From: Engraulis encrasicolus
Lineage: Eukaryota > Chordata > Actinopteri > Clupeiformes > Engraulidae
DNA length: 64,000 nucleotides
Assembly: GCF_034702125.1 (NCBI RefSeq)
Contig: NC_085867.1
Location: forward strand, 37,044,221 to 37,108,220
Reading direction: 5' to 3'
Under the pieces are notes generated by a model. That model did no database searches. It was not told where the DNA came from and saw only the letters and a program-made list of their open reading frames with translations. Below, one piece after another: positions 13,696 to 26,251 of the stretch. The first letter of the stretch is position 1, and each line of letters opens with the position of its first letter. The position numbers were made by a program, and so were the translations under genes.

Positions 13696-15121
13696 GTGAA
13701 GCTGACCAGGGTAGGGGGGCACAGGGGTGAGTTGTTCTGGGCCCAGGGAGGGGGGTGGTCATGATTGGGTCCTTATGACATTGTAGTATATATTGGGGTG
13801 GGGGGGGCCTTTCACATGACTTTGGGCCTTGCCAGAGCTGTGTGTGTGTGTGTCGGTGTGTGTGTGTGTGTCCTAGATCGTCCATCGAGCTTGTTGTAAC
13901 ACGACGCGCCCCCGACAGTGCCATTGCCACCGCTGGGCCTGGGCGGCCTGGTCTGATCAATATCACCCCTCCCCCGCCTCCCCCTCAAGGTCATCTTTAT
14001 GTCCGATAAGAGGCCCATGTCAACACCCAGCAATGACGCCCCTCGTGAAAATCTAATGAACTCCTGCCCTTCTCTCGCTCTCTCTCTCTCTTCCCTCCAC
14101 TTCTTCTCCCTCCTTTCCTTCCTGTCCATCCCTCTGTTCCTCCCTCTGTCCTTGCTGTTCTCTGTCTGTGATGGAATGCATTTTTTTTGTCTCTTTAAAA
14201 AAAAAAAAAACAAAAAAAAAAAACTTTTCAGTTTCTTCCTCATCTCTTCCCCCCTCCATCCCTCCCTCATCCCTCCATCCGTCCTTGCTCTCCTCTGTCT
14301 GATGGAATGCAGTGTAGCCTAAATGAAGGGGTGCGGATGGAGGGGAAGTAAGTGAACTGGGCCCTTGTGACTGGACTGCTTATCGTCTTTATCGGTCGTG
14401 TGTGTGCGGATCTGAAACCCATCCACCCCCCTCCCCCCCCATCTCCACCTCACCTCTCTCCCACCTCCGCTAGCCCCCTCCTCGTCTCACCTGATCCGCC
14501 CCTCATGTGACCACTCTGCACATCTCTCCACACCTTGAACTGTGTGTGAGCGTGTGCACGTGTGACTGTGCGTATATCCGTGGGTGCGAGCGTGCGTGTG
14601 TGCGTACGTCGTGGGTGTGTGTGTATGTGTGTTAGCATGTGTGCGCATATCCCGGCAGCATGCCACCCATTGACTTTTTTTTTTTTAAATGTCGATCAAC
14701 TCCTCGCACTGTGCTGCGTGCTGCCTGCCTGGCATCGAACCGGCTGTCACTTTTTATCCAATTATTCTCACCCAACAACATGCCCCTCGCTTGCTGGCTC
14801 GCTCGCTCCCTGAGGTCAATCAGCAGTACACAGCCATACAGTACACGGCTCATGCCAATGCCATCGATGCGATGGCCCACCCACCCACCACCTGCTTGGT
14901 ACAGTGCCCAGTTTGTGTAGTTACTGTACACAATACACTACGCAGGAAACTGGCATTATGCCAACCGTCCGTGTCCCCCAACCCCAACCCCACCCCCCCT
15001 TCCACAACTCTTGTGTTCGCCTTCTGTTGAAGTCTTTGTGTTAGACTTTACTGGACAGGATGTTGTAAACCTGCGGTCGGGCGGGCGGGAAAGAGGGAGA
15101 CAGACAGACGGAGAGAGGAAG

Positions 15122-15122
<1 letters not shown>

Positions 15123-15158
<36 letters not shown>
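15123..15158. repeat. (GT)n microsatellite
   Basis: About 17 pure GT units. Confidence 0.95.
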
Positions 15159-15898
15159 AGGTGTTCATTCAAAGGGGCTTCCCCTCAGTCGACTTCAGGA
15201 GGACGGATGCGTCTGTGAGTGACACATTGAATGCCAGGAGAATGAGTCTGGGTTGGGGTTGGGGACTGGAGGTCTGTGTGTGTGTGTGTCCATGTGTGTA
15301 TGTGGTTTATGGGCAGCCGCCGACGTCACGCCATTGTGTCCGTGCGGGAGGGGAGGCATCCTGTGTTGGGGGGCCTCCTGGTCTGGAGACTCATCACACC
15401 AGCATGTCTTTTGTCTCTGGGTGTCGGATCGGGAGGATACGCATGCACTCATCAGATAACCCATACCATGGGTGTTGAATAAAAATACCCTTCCAACAAG
15501 GCCTTACTTCTCTCAGTCGCACCCTGCGCACAGGCACACGACTCCTTCCAGTCTAGGGCGTTATCAGAACATCAGCATAACACTTGCACTTCAGGTCTAT
15601 TTCGGGTACTATTGTCATTGCTGTGGACTCAGCTTGCGCTCCCAATGATCTTCATTATAATCCTCCTGATGCCCCCTTGACCTCATCACCAAGCCTGGCA
15701 ATGCCCTCCTTCGTATTAAAAAAATAAAATGGACTATTGCCCCCCATTTGTGAGTGTCTCCACCCCCCTCAGCTGTCTCCTTCTCAACGCCTCCCTAGGG
15801 CTCCCTAACGTCCCCCGGGGGCGCTGTAGAGCGACCCCCGCTGAGAAACACTGTACTAAAGCGTGTGTCTATTGTGTGTCTCTCTCTGTCCTCCTCAG

Positions 15899-16018
15899 GA
15901 GCCGTTTGAGGATGGCTTTGCCAATGGCGAGGAGCTCACCCCGGTGGACGAGTCGGCCGCCAAGGACGCCCAGGACGCCAAGGGCTCCGTCAAGTTCGGA
16001 TGGATCAAGGGAGTCTTG
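15899..16018 (+). CDS. slc12a2: slc12a2 exon 2 (cytosolic segment before TM1)
   Basis: This exon has 120 bases (40 codons), phase 0 at both ends, after ...ctcctcag and before gtgagt. It begins EPFEDGFANGEELTP and ends KFGWIKGVL. It is the last part of the cytosolic N-terminus, leading into TM1. The EPFEDGFANGEE block is, from memory, nearly identical to mammalian NKCC1 and is the best single marker that this is slc12a2. The acidic middle (about residues 16-30) is less conserved. Third codon positions are GC-rich, unlike the surrounding intron. The phosphorylated regulatory Thr cluster of NKCC1 lies in exon 1, upstream of this window. Confidence 0.96.
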
Positions 16019-16104
16019 GTGAGTATGGTTACAGGGCTGGGTGGACTGTAATCTGTGCACATGTGTCAAAAGTAAACAAATAAGAGTAAATTCATGATGT
16101 ACAA

Positions 16105-16270
16105 CACTTGAAAATTATAGAAGAAGCACAACACTGCTACAAATTGCGGTCACGGTTTTAATGTGAAAGCTGACGTTTCGGTCATCAGACATGACCGAAT
16201 CGTCAGCTTTCACATAAAAACCTTGACCGTAATTGTATCAGTGTTGCGCTTCTTCTATAGTTTTCAAGTG
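16105..16270. repeat. 166-base near-perfect palindrome (MITE-like)
   Basis: The sequence cacttgaaaa...ttcggtcat is followed, after the five-base spacer cagac, by atgaccgaa...ttttcaagtg. The roughly 80-base arms match with about ten mismatches. The structure is typical of a small foldback element. It starts only 86 bases after the exon 2 donor. Confidence 0.85.
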
Positions 16271-16723
16271 ATTTCCATTGAGATAGCTGCACCTGCAAAC
16301 AGAATTTCAAGGCAGGCCACCTCCTCCCTTCTACTTGATGGTGTACAACATTAGCACATGATGTAACATAGCTGTTACACCAGTTTCTCCATTGTACCTA
16401 ATGAGGTGGATAGACTGTGTAACTGGACAATGCTAATAACCCACCACAACAGTCATCCTATTATAAGACAAGTATGCAGGTCTATTGGTCACCCAGACAA
16501 ATTACCTGCGTTGGAAGGAAAGTGTGTTTCTTTTTTTACTTTCACTTTTGACAGCCCTGTTAATCTGACTGGGTAACTGTTGGGATAGAAGAGAATGAGA
16601 GTGGCCAGCTAAGTACCATGAAATGGTCTATAAATTGAGCTACCCTAGAGAGCTTTTCTCTTTTATTATTAGTTATAAGTTATGAAGTGACCTCATCACA
16701 TTAACTTAACCAAGGAGTTAAAC

Positions 16724-18155
16724 CAGGGCTGTACGTTAAGCTTTTTCACTAGGAGCACAGGTGCTCCTAAATGAAAAAATTTAGGAGCACGGATAAAACT
16801 TTAGGAGCACAGATACAAATTTAGGAGCACTCTAAAAATGTCGTGACACTTTTATTATTGGGGGGGGGGGTGTTATGTAAAATACTGTGCTTATTGTGCT
16901 CATTGCTTGTTTCTTCATCTTCATGCACAATGGCCTAGGCTATATGTCAGTGTTTTTTTCCCAACACTGGGGTATGGGGTCACCTGGAATTCCAATGGGC
17001 TCCCCTGAAATGTCTAGGTGTGAAATAAAAAAATGTAGTCTTATACTGTCAGAAATATCCACTGTTTTTTTTTTATAGCCAGCAAGTTTGCTCAGTCATG
17101 GTTTTGGTTGTGAAAAAAATGTGGTCCCCAAAAGTTCAGGATAAAATGGTCCCAGTGCAAAAAGTGTTGGGAACCACTGTTATATGCCATAAATCACAGT
17201 TCCCATTACTATTACTATTATTAGGCCTATTATTATTATTGTTGTTATTATTATTATTATTAGGCTATAACTTCGTGATTAAAAGCATGTAAATCACATG
17301 CTTACTGAACTAGATTGACTAAATCTTAAACATAGCCTACAACACGTTAATCCAACGGGCTTTATTATAGCCTAGTTTTTGTTTCCTCAAACGCATGGGT
17401 TGGAACCGTGTGAAATGAAACTGGGAGCAGCAAAATTATCTCACTGTGTTGGCTGCTCTTTTTGATAGCCTACAGCACCGGTAGCTACTGGACCAACTAG
17501 ACTTTAAATTTGCGCGCACTGCACACTACTTGTGAATGCTCCTCGAACTATATTTTGACTTGATTACTTTGATTGCGATTGCATTTTTTGCGAAGTAATT
17601 GCGAAGACAGCGGTTTGGGAAACGCCAAAACAGCTCAAACAACGACGTCCTTTAAACCACATGAGCTAGCAAACCGAGTGGCTATTTCACTATCGGATCC
17701 AAGAGGTTTCCTGTTAGCAATGCAAACTCCCGCATTTGAACGTTTTAAACAGCAGTCCATTTCGAAAAGCTGTAAGAAGTGTTGGCACAGAACATCCGAC
17801 TGGGAGATGAGGCATGCGCGCTTTGTAACTGTTGCCACCAGGGATCTGTGCGAAGCGATTCTGTTTTTTTCTGAGCTACGGGAGCAGAGATGGCTCAATC
17901 TTAGCCAACACGGAATTCAAGCAACATTGACCGTCTTTTTTGAAGTGCGTTCCCAATGGAGTTTGATGCTGTCAATCAGACAGGCTGTGGAAAAAATGAG
18001 CAGCTCTCACAATCATGCACTCGAACTCAGAAGCAAAATGCGAATGAAAGGGTTGAATGCATACTCGTACAGGTGCGCCCGTTTTATTTTTCTTTCTCGC
18101 ACAGTCAAAATTTTAGGCTCAATATGCGACCAATTGGTCTTAATGTACAGCCCTG
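16724..18155. mobile_element. hAT-like element, 1.43 kb, non-autonomous
   Basis: The left end cagggctgtacgttaag is matched inverted by cttaatgtacagccctg at the right end (16 of 17 bases). Flanks gttaaacc and gtaaacca look like a degraded target duplication. Near the left end the motif ttaggagcac or its complement occurs five times (16750-16832), like transposase-binding subterminal repeats. A 197-codon open frame at the right end (17573-18166) matches no transposase I know and runs past the element's end. Confidence 0.65.
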
Positions 18156-18298
18156 TAAACCAATAGCTACACGTGTCAATTGAGAAGGGAGATGATGGTT
18201 TGCCCTGTGCTGTTCTAGTCATTAGCATTCAGACGCATTCTGACACATTAGAAATGAATGGAGCAGTGAATATGGCATTTGTTTATTTGAACACGAAC

Positions 18299-18688
18299 TA
18301 GAGGTGTACCGAAAATTTGGCCGCAGAAAATATTCGTCCGAAAACGCAAAAAAAGACACCTTCGGTTTTCGGCCGAAAGCCAATTGAGCGGCCGAATTGG
18401 AGGCCGAATAGAAAATGAATTGAAAATGGGCATTAATTAAACTCATTTCAGTTCTACTCTAACATTTGAAGACTTCAAATACACATTTATTTTCTTTCAA
18501 AAACATGTCAAAACATTTATTGTAAACCGTAGATTTCAGCAATATTTAAAAATAGTGAAAAAACTAACTTTTGATCACTTTTGACTGAATTGTAATATTT
18601 GATTTCGGTTTCGGTATTCGGCCAAGTGATTAATTATTATTCGGTTTCGGTTTCAGCCCTTCGGTTTCAGCCCTTCGGTGCACCTCTA
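18299..18688. mobile_element. hAT-type MITE with perfect 8-bp target duplication
   Basis: The 390-base unit begins tagaggtgtaccgaa and ends ttcggtgcacctcta. It is flanked on both sides by acacgaac (18291-18298 and 18689-18696). The interior is rich in ttcgg/ccgaa subterminal motifs. The 8-base duplication is the hallmark of hAT transposition. Confidence 0.92.
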
Positions 18689-19021
18689 ACACGAACATAT
18701 TGCCACACACTCAGAATTCTACCAGTGCATAGGACTAGCTTCAGCTGCTCATCAGAGCCCTCATCTGTGACACCTGGGTGATGAAAAACCTGTTACTCCA
18801 GGGACGTTAATTTAACGTGTTCTCTTCTGCGGCTAAATGCCATCACCTGCACTTGAGTGATTAAAGTTGGCTCTAGTCTACCGCTAGCAGAGCGAGAGCC
18901 CAGGCCCCATTGTCTTCCACAGAGCCGCGCTACGCCAGGTGACTATGCTCGAAGCCTAATGAGCACTCTACAAAGCTGCAGTGCTCTCCAGCGTTAAAGC
19001 TCACGGAGATGAGATGAAAAG

Positions 19022-19328
19022 TAGGGCTGCACAATATATCGAAAATGTATCGAAATTGCGATATCAAGAGTGGCGATAAGCATATTGCAAAAATGACTTC
19101 ATTATCGATAACAAGTAAAACATTTTCTGTGCTGTCCAATCACTAGCTGAATGTCAACAAATGCGCGAGAAGCTCGCCATGACCAAAGCCGTGCCAACAC
19201 ACAGACCGACAAATTAGTGACAAGAAAAACACTCTGCTATATTTCTAAATTTTGCTTAAATATTGTTATTGAGGTATTGCATACTGTTATCCAGTATCAT
19301 TTTTTTTATCTGATATCATGCAGCCCTA
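19022..19328. mobile_element. hAT-type MITE (tagggctgcacaatat family)
   Basis: The 307-base unit has ends tagggctgcacaatat and atatcatgcagcccta. The flanks atgaaaag and atgagaag agree at 7 of 8 positions. The interior has tatcga-type motifs. It belongs to the same broad family as the outer element at 55820. Confidence 0.85.
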
Positions 19329-20769
19329 ATGAGAAGCTCCAGCTCCAGCTCTTACCCTGGCTGCTGCTGTTGCTGGTTGATGTCCCTCTCGCCCACTCAG
19401 CCAATTTGCTCTTTCCCACTTCACACTAGTGCTCCACACTAGTACTGTAGGGCCTAGTCAGGGGAGAGAAGGTCCTCTTGAATGCCTTCCCTCTCCATTC
19501 ATATGCAGATGGTAGATCAGAGAGAGAGAGAGAGGGAAAGAGAGAAAGTGTGCGTGCGTGTGTGTGTGTGTATGTGTACGTGTGCGCGTGTGTATGTATC
19601 AAAAATAGAGGCGAAACCTTGGCATAGAGTGCAAGTGTTTTTAAGCTCAAGCCTATCATATGCTCAACGCTGAAACATCATACTTGCCCACCGCCCCCTT
19701 ACAGACACGTGCACACAAAAAAAGGAAAAAGCAGAGGCAAGGGAGTGCCAGTGTTTAATTTTTGGTAAGGGTTATGATTGATGATGTGCATTAGACATCT
19801 TGTCGCTGAGTTTCCTGGCTGGCTCCTGGTTCTTGTTACGCGCGCTCTTATTTTGACATGTCTAAGGCCTCTCTTCCTGTCCTTCCACAATATCAACATC
19901 TGCCTCTTTTTGTTCCGCTCAATCCCTTCCGATGATGAGAAGTATGCAGGGGGAATTTTTTATTTTATTTCCCCTCATAAATAAAAGCTTTAAAGGATAT
20001 ATTGTCAACAGGTTGAGCTTGTGCTTAATTCCTGCTGAGAATATTAACAGATGATTACTTGGTGCTTTTTCAAGACATTACAGTAGTTTTTTGTTCATTT
20101 TTCTTGATGTCTGGGTTAAATATCAAGCATGTTTAAGCACATTTTAATCATCGGGTGAACTTGCATGCTGTTCGAACAGGAAGATTCTAAGTCAGGCTCC
20201 CCACTGATATAATAGCAGCGTAGCTATTCTTTAAAGATCATTGAGGTCTTATCACGGGGATAATGGATTTCTTTGCACAGCACTCCGAAGAGTGAGAAGT
20301 TAAACAAGCTTAATTAAATACATTTTACTCACTGTTGAAGTTCAGTGAAGGGGAGTCGAGTTGCCCCATCAAGACTCAAACCTTGACCTACTAGGGTACC
20401 AAACTTGGGGCTCTGACCGCGTAGTAGACCCCCCAGAAGGCTCCTGGATTGAGTTCCGGGAGGTAAACTCTATTCCCCTTTGCTGCAGTGTTAGTCACTC
20501 CTAGACCACTGAATCACCCTCTTAATTAATTTATTATTTAATATGTGCTAATAAAGCTTCATAAGGGTGTATTATTACCAGTTCAAGGAGTTGAATAAGT
20601 CACTCCTTGTTCCCCTTGTCATTGGATCACTTCACCGCCATCAGCTCCATGGTAAGGGCATGGCTGGGATTCTGGCCAACAGAGCCTCTGAATCCCCTAA
20701 CATGTCATCATTACCACCACCTGGTATGGGCTCGAGTTTCAAAAGCGGCTCTTGGTGGACCGTCTGTGT

Positions 20770-20874
20770 TTGTGTGTGCGTGTGTGTGTGTGTGGAGGTT
20801 TAAGTTGTGTGTGTATGTATGTATGTATGTGTGTGTGTGTGTGTGTGTGCGTGTGCGTGTGTGTGTGTGTGTGT
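20770..20874. repeat. TG-rich array upstream of exon 3
   Basis: Interrupted TG, GTAT tetramers and GTGC variants, ending 55 bases before the exon 3 acceptor. Confidence 0.93.
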
Positions 20875-20929
20875 GCTCATCAGTTGATTGTGTCGTGGCT
20901 AACCTCCATCCCCTTCCCTCTGTGTGCAG

Positions 20930-21005
20930 GTGCGCTGCATGTTGAACATTTGGGGGGTGATGCTCTTCATCCGCATGACATGGATCGTGGGCCAAGCGGG
21001 AATCG
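20930..21005 (+). CDS. slc12a2: slc12a2 exon 3 (TM1)
   Basis: This exon has 76 bases, entering at phase 0 after tgtgtgcag and leaving one base into a codon before gtaggt. It encodes [15 protein letters not shown] then [10 protein letters not shown], which is TM1 with its unwound centre. The Leu-Asn-Ile-Trp-Gly-Val-Met stretch (codons 5-11) contains the family's sodium-, potassium- and chloride-coordinating positions, and all are kept. The split codon completes with exon 4 as Val, where I recall Gly in mammalian NKCC1. Confidence 0.96.
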
Positions 21006-21683
21006 GTAGGTCACACGACACCACCGGGGCCAAGAGGGCGAGCGGCCGGAGGGCCCGTGCGAATGAGCCACGTCTTCATTCGCACACAAGCTACTTGGCA
21101 TCCAGTCAGCACCCCCCTTCTCCCCCCATCACATCACATCACATCACATCACTCTAACCCCCCCTCACCCCCAAAAACTTACCACCTCATGTCCTCAAAC
21201 ATACCCCCACTCATACCACCCCCAACCATACTCCACTCCACCTTCTCACCATTTCCCAGACAGCTGCTAAATGTTGCCAACTGGTGGCACATGCAGTCAA
21301 CTGTCAAAGTAGTACCCCTTCCCCCAACCCTCCCTCCAACCCCAACCCTCCCTCTGTCACACATAAACACCCACCACACCCCCACCACCTCAGTTCATTC
21401 CACAGCACCATCGCCACTATTCACACATCACCTGTGAAATGTGACATACAAAAACAACAACAGAAGAAAACAGAGCAGAGCATCATTTTTTTTAAGAAAG
21501 AAAGGGTCAATAAAATGAGATTTTAGTATGTATAATATGATGATTTTTAGACGTTTAGGGTGATTGTAGAGCATTTAGTTTATACGGCTGGTTTTACTAA
21601 CTTAAGATGAACTTTTGAGGCAAAGCGACAATCCTTCATTCACCCAGTTGTTATTATTAACGTTGTGTGTTTTTATTCCACAG
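21006..21683 (+). other. slc12a2: Intron 3 of slc12a2
   Basis: This intron has 678 bases. The first 450 bases are C-rich with short CCC/CAC runs and a small ATCAC pentamer repeat (21128-21153). The 3' part is AT-rich. Nothing else is recognised. Confidence 0.85.
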
Positions 21684-21779
21684 TGTACTCCTGTGTCATC
21701 GTCCTCATGGCTACTGTAGTAACCACCATCACCGGCTTCTCCACATCGGCCATCGCCACGAACGGCTTTGTACGAGGAG
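21684..21779 (+). CDS. slc12a2: slc12a2 exon 4 (TM2)
   Basis: This exon has 96 bases after ttccacag and before gtgcgt, entering with two bases of a split codon and leaving with one. It reads (V)[17 protein letters not shown] then [14 protein letters not shown]. This is TM2 followed by the short link to TM3. The STSAIATNG motif is diagnostic for the Na-dependent SLC12 branch (NKCC1, NKCC2, NCC) and is not expected in KCCs. The start of the helix (VYSCV) differs from mammals, while its second half is conserved. Confidence 0.95.
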
Positions 21780-23169
21780 GTGCGTATACTCTTGATGTCG
21801 TAAATGCTACACCAGCCAGATAAGCAAGATCAGGGGCAGCAAAGTCTTTTCGGTCCACAGGCGTCATACAGCCAATTTGGTCTTACACGGGCCGGACCAC
21901 TAACTTAATTGGAAGGCATCATAAATTTCTGCTCCTTATCGGAATCTCGTTGCAGTCAATCCTATTGAAGTGGATGGCGGTGTGTATATCAGAAGCATTG
22001 ACTGTAAATGACGAGGGCATGATTTATATTGGTTGGTTACCATATTGTAAATCTCTGGGAAAGATACAAAGCCAAACCCATGTGCAGTTAGTATTCCAAT
22101 TCACCAAAGACAATTTCAAACACAGAAGATGAACTCGTGAATCCATAAATATTTATGCTTTGATAATTAAAATATAAGATCTATCCTTCTGAAACAGACA
22201 ATTAGACACTTGCTGCAGTGCGTCATTGCTTGCTTGTACGACTGGAAATTATGTTTTTCCGCTCTAGCTGTGAATGTTGCAATTTTGCAGCCAGATCAGT
22301 ATCGCCACCTGAGCCATAAAGAGACAAGCACAACAAAGCAACGGCTCATTGCTGCAGGAACAAACAAACAAACAAACAAAAGAGTAAATAAATAAATAAA
22401 CAAATATGGAGGCCGGCGTCATTGTTTTGTTGTCATGGTATTAGCTATTGTGAGTGGGTCACCTGGACTGCTCTGCCCTCAGGATTCTGTCAGCTGTGCT
22501 CAGTTTGTGGCTGACTGTGCGTGTGCATGCATGCACGCACGCATGTGTATGTGTTCATCGTATTTTATTTACTTCATTTATTTGTATAGCTGGCATACCT
22601 TGTATTAGGTAGCATCTTTCATTTTCCTGCAGGAGTTGTTTATGTGAACTTTAATGTGTTGGCAGGCACTGTCAAGACCATTTCCCTTGAAGTGCACGAA
22701 GAAGAGCACTTCTTTTGCCCATTCATAACAGTGCAGAACTAGTGTTGAATGAGGCTGCCGTGACTGTCTTGTCTATTTAGTAACTGTCCTTGACGAAATG
22801 ATTATGGATGTTCTCTTGGTCGAGTGAGTAGTAGACAGGAGGAAAAAGTCATACACGTGATTCATCTGAGGTTTACCTTGACTTAAGAAGCCAAGGACGT
22901 TTGCATAGCATGGTTGAATGCTTGAAGCGCGAGCGCCCCACCTCCGTCGTGAGTGAGTTTAATTAAGATATCCCTCCACCCCACATCTCATCATGTCATC
23001 ACCTCCATCTCTTTTTTTAATCTCCTCTTTCCCTGGAAGGGGGATGTCAGGATATTGCCTAGCCACGTTGGAGTCCTGACAGGGAGTCAGCTGACCATGT
23101 GAGCGAGTAATAAGAGAAAGAAGTTTCTTCATAATCCTGTAGTCATATATCCAGGCTCGTATACCTTTA

Positions 23170-23380
23170 TGTATACAGATAGCACAATTATACACGATAA
23201 GATATAGAAGTTGTTCATGGCGATATATTCAGACTCCTATATCTACGTAGACTAGAGTAGAGTAACTTTTCTGTGTTGATTAAGGAGATATGTTAAGAAT
23301 GTATACAGATAGCGCAATTATATACTATAAGGTACAGAAGTTGTTCTTAGTCATATATTCAGATTGATATATATATCCTA
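23170..23380. repeat. Diverged tandem duplication, about 127-base offset
   Basis: gtatacagatagcacaatta...agaagttgttc...atatattcagac at 23172-23250 recurs at 23300-23370 with substitutions. Confidence 0.7.
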
Positions 23381-24796
23381 TAGCACAACATATAGTACAC
23401 TGTAACATTGCCTTGCCATGCACTTGCTGCTTATTGCACATTGTATTATATTCCAAACCACATTTCGTTCACCTGCTTATGCACATATACTGTACATTTA
23501 CAATGACTACAAAGTTGAATCAAATCTGATCTCAGAGGCTTCACCAAGACACCCGAGCAGGTGCCATTTTTTAAGCAGATTAGCTTGTGCCCGCTGATCG
23601 AGGGACGCTGGCCAGAACACCCTGCCAGCAAAGAGACGTGACTCAGTTAGAGTAGCTAAAAGAGTAACTGCAGAATAATTCTGGGTGTCCTCTAGTTGCA
23701 CTTGCCACCTTGACAACATAAACCTACCACCTTGACCAGGTAACCCAAAAAGATGACGATTTCAGATCCTATTTCATACGAAACAAAGCCTTTCCCATTG
23801 ATGGTAGTCGCATGCATCTGATACAAAGAGCTAAGCCCCCACACACCTTTACTGACAAATGTTTTGCGGGAAACTCTGATAACTCCTTGTAATTGTCTCG
23901 CTACCAAGTACTCAGTACGAAACATTGTATCTTTTTTCCCTTTAGTGTGGCCACTTTCAAAGGCAGTATCGGTCTGATAGGAGGGAAACGAAAAGCTGTG
24001 AGCTTTGATTGAACACGGACAACAGAATGTTCTGTTCTGCCACAGAGAGAGATAGAGAGAGAGACAGTCAGACTGAGAGACAGAGAGGGAGAGAAACGAA
24101 ACGAGAGCCGCCGGTGAGGTCAATCAGATCGGGCACAGACAAGAGTCGGACACTGGAGAGGTCATGTGAAGGTCACGGTGTCCTGACCGTTACTGGAGCC
24201 ACATTAGAGGGCTCTCGGCGGTGTAGACATAATATGTAGCAGCCCGAAGATCAGCACGGTTCAACGGTTGCCATTTCATATCTTTGTTTATTTATTTTGT
24301 CCCCTTCCCCTCCCACTTGCCACCCTTTTAAGAGGTGTTCTCACAGACAGTATTTGGTAAATAGTGGCCGGAGAATTGGCAGTAAATGCAGACGTTATGA
24401 AGACAAACACTTTTCAAAGGTCAGAAAAGTTTATGCCTTTGTTATTAAAACACGGCAGCACCAGCACGGCCCTTTTCTTCTGCAGTGTTGCTGTTTAGGA
24501 CAATTCCGCCTGTTTTGTTTATGGTCCGTCAGAGCCGGGTGACCTTGAAGGTACACCAGTGTTCTTTTAGACACCCATGTTCTTGGACCTAAAAGTAGAG
24601 TGACTAACTCTGTCAATATAGACACACACACCACCATGTGGCCCAAGACCAAAAGGCCGAACTCCATCCAGCTTCATCTTGTTCTTTCTGCCTTTCACTC
24701 TGTTTGCTTTCCTGTCTTGCCTCCAAAAGCACAGCTCTCCACAGACGAACCAGCTAACATAACCTCACCAACACCACCTCAACACACAAAATATCT

Positions 24797-25184
<388 letters not shown>

Positions 25185-25279
25185 AGTGGTCTCCTCAGTA
25201 AAGCTTGTCTACCTGCGCAGGGTGTTTGTTTATTTTAAAGGGTTTTGCACTGCCGTCACCTCCTGGCCTGCTGCCTCTG

Positions 25280-25354
25280 AGTGCTGCTGCTGCTGCTGCT
25301 GCTGCTGCTGTCTGCAGCCTGCAGTCCCCCTCCCCCCCCCCCCCCCCCCCCCCT
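25280..25354. repeat. (CTG)9 run followed by a C homopolymer
   Basis: Nine CTG units (25282-25309) then, after a short spacer, a C-rich run with about 24 consecutive C (25329-25352). Confidence 0.93.
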
Positions 25355-26030
25355 GCCTAGCAGCCTTGGAATGTGACTCATTGCTAGACGCTCTGTATAG
25401 CAGAGTACAGTGATCTCAGGGAAGCATTTGCCCTAGCTAAGCCACTGACTTCCCCCGTTGAGTGTGAAGGTCTGAAATTCACACCCACAACAAAAAGTTA
25501 ATCTGAGCAACTGCCGCTTTTTTATACTGTGGGGTCAACACCCCACAAAATACAGATGTAGTGGTTAGTAAAATGTTAAACTGTCACAGGTTATGAGTTC
25601 AGTGAACACCTCTGTAATATTTCTGTGTAGTTGGTATCCTAATTATTATTATTTGCAAAATATATATATATATATAAAAAATAAGTTAATTTTTATGTTT
25701 TTAAAGAAATGTTATTAGTTCATTCTGTGCAAATGATGGTTAGCTCTTGCGTCACTGGTAAGGAAAGCGGCGAGGCCTTTTCTCTCGGAAAAAGCCTGGA
25801 AATGCTCAACTTTGACAACGTGCGGAAAGCAAAAGCGCTTTATTGCTTTCAGCCCCGCCATAAAAGAGTGCTCAGTGTGGCGACCAGGGTCTGAATGTCC
25901 TGAATGTGATTCACTTTTCGTTTGGGGGGCCATTTGAAAGGTGGGCGATAGCACTCAGCACGCTGCTCTCAGTTGTCACAGCATGTGGGGAAATTCAATA
26001 GTGTGCTCCTAAAACACCCCTCAACCCCAC

Positions 26031-26031
<1 letters not shown>

Positions 26032-26063
<32 letters not shown>

Positions 26064-26251
26064 ACACGCGCACACACACACACTCACTCACTATCTCTCA
26101 CCCACACACACACACACACACCACACCACACACTTACTATCTCTCACGCACGCACGCACGCACGCACGCATGCACACACACACACACTTTCATTCAAGTG
26201 TGCGCACACACACTCACTCATGCACACACACACACAAACACACACACGGCC
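26032..26251. repeat. Interrupted CA/CGCA array
   Basis: Several CA blocks separated by ctatctctcac and CGCA tetramers. Two blocks share cttactatctctcac-like spacers. Confidence 0.92.

Larger units (their letters stand above)
16019..20929 (+). other. slc12a2: Intron 2 of slc12a2
   Basis: This intron has 4,911 bases and no coding potential of its own. It holds a 166-base palindrome just after the donor, a hAT-like 1.4-kb element, two small hAT-type elements (18299-18688 and 19022-19328), an interrupted ATT-rich run near 17206-17265, and TG repeats near 20770-20874 just before exon 3. Confidence 0.85.

Noticed and set aside
14190..14224. Interrupted poly-A as a retrogene tail
   Set aside because: It is a short A run with no upstream coding remnant; background intron.
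17573..18166. 197-codon plus-strand open frame proposed as a gene
   Set aside because: It lies within a hAT-like element, crosses its right end, shows no recognisable domain and may be chance. It is kept only as part of the element description.
20380..20515. Possible tRNA-derived SINE before exon 3
   Set aside because: The box-like motif is poor and no second copy is in the window.
25280..25310. CTG repeat as a pathogenic-type coding expansion
   Set aside because: Only nine units, located in an intron, with no flanking coding sequence.
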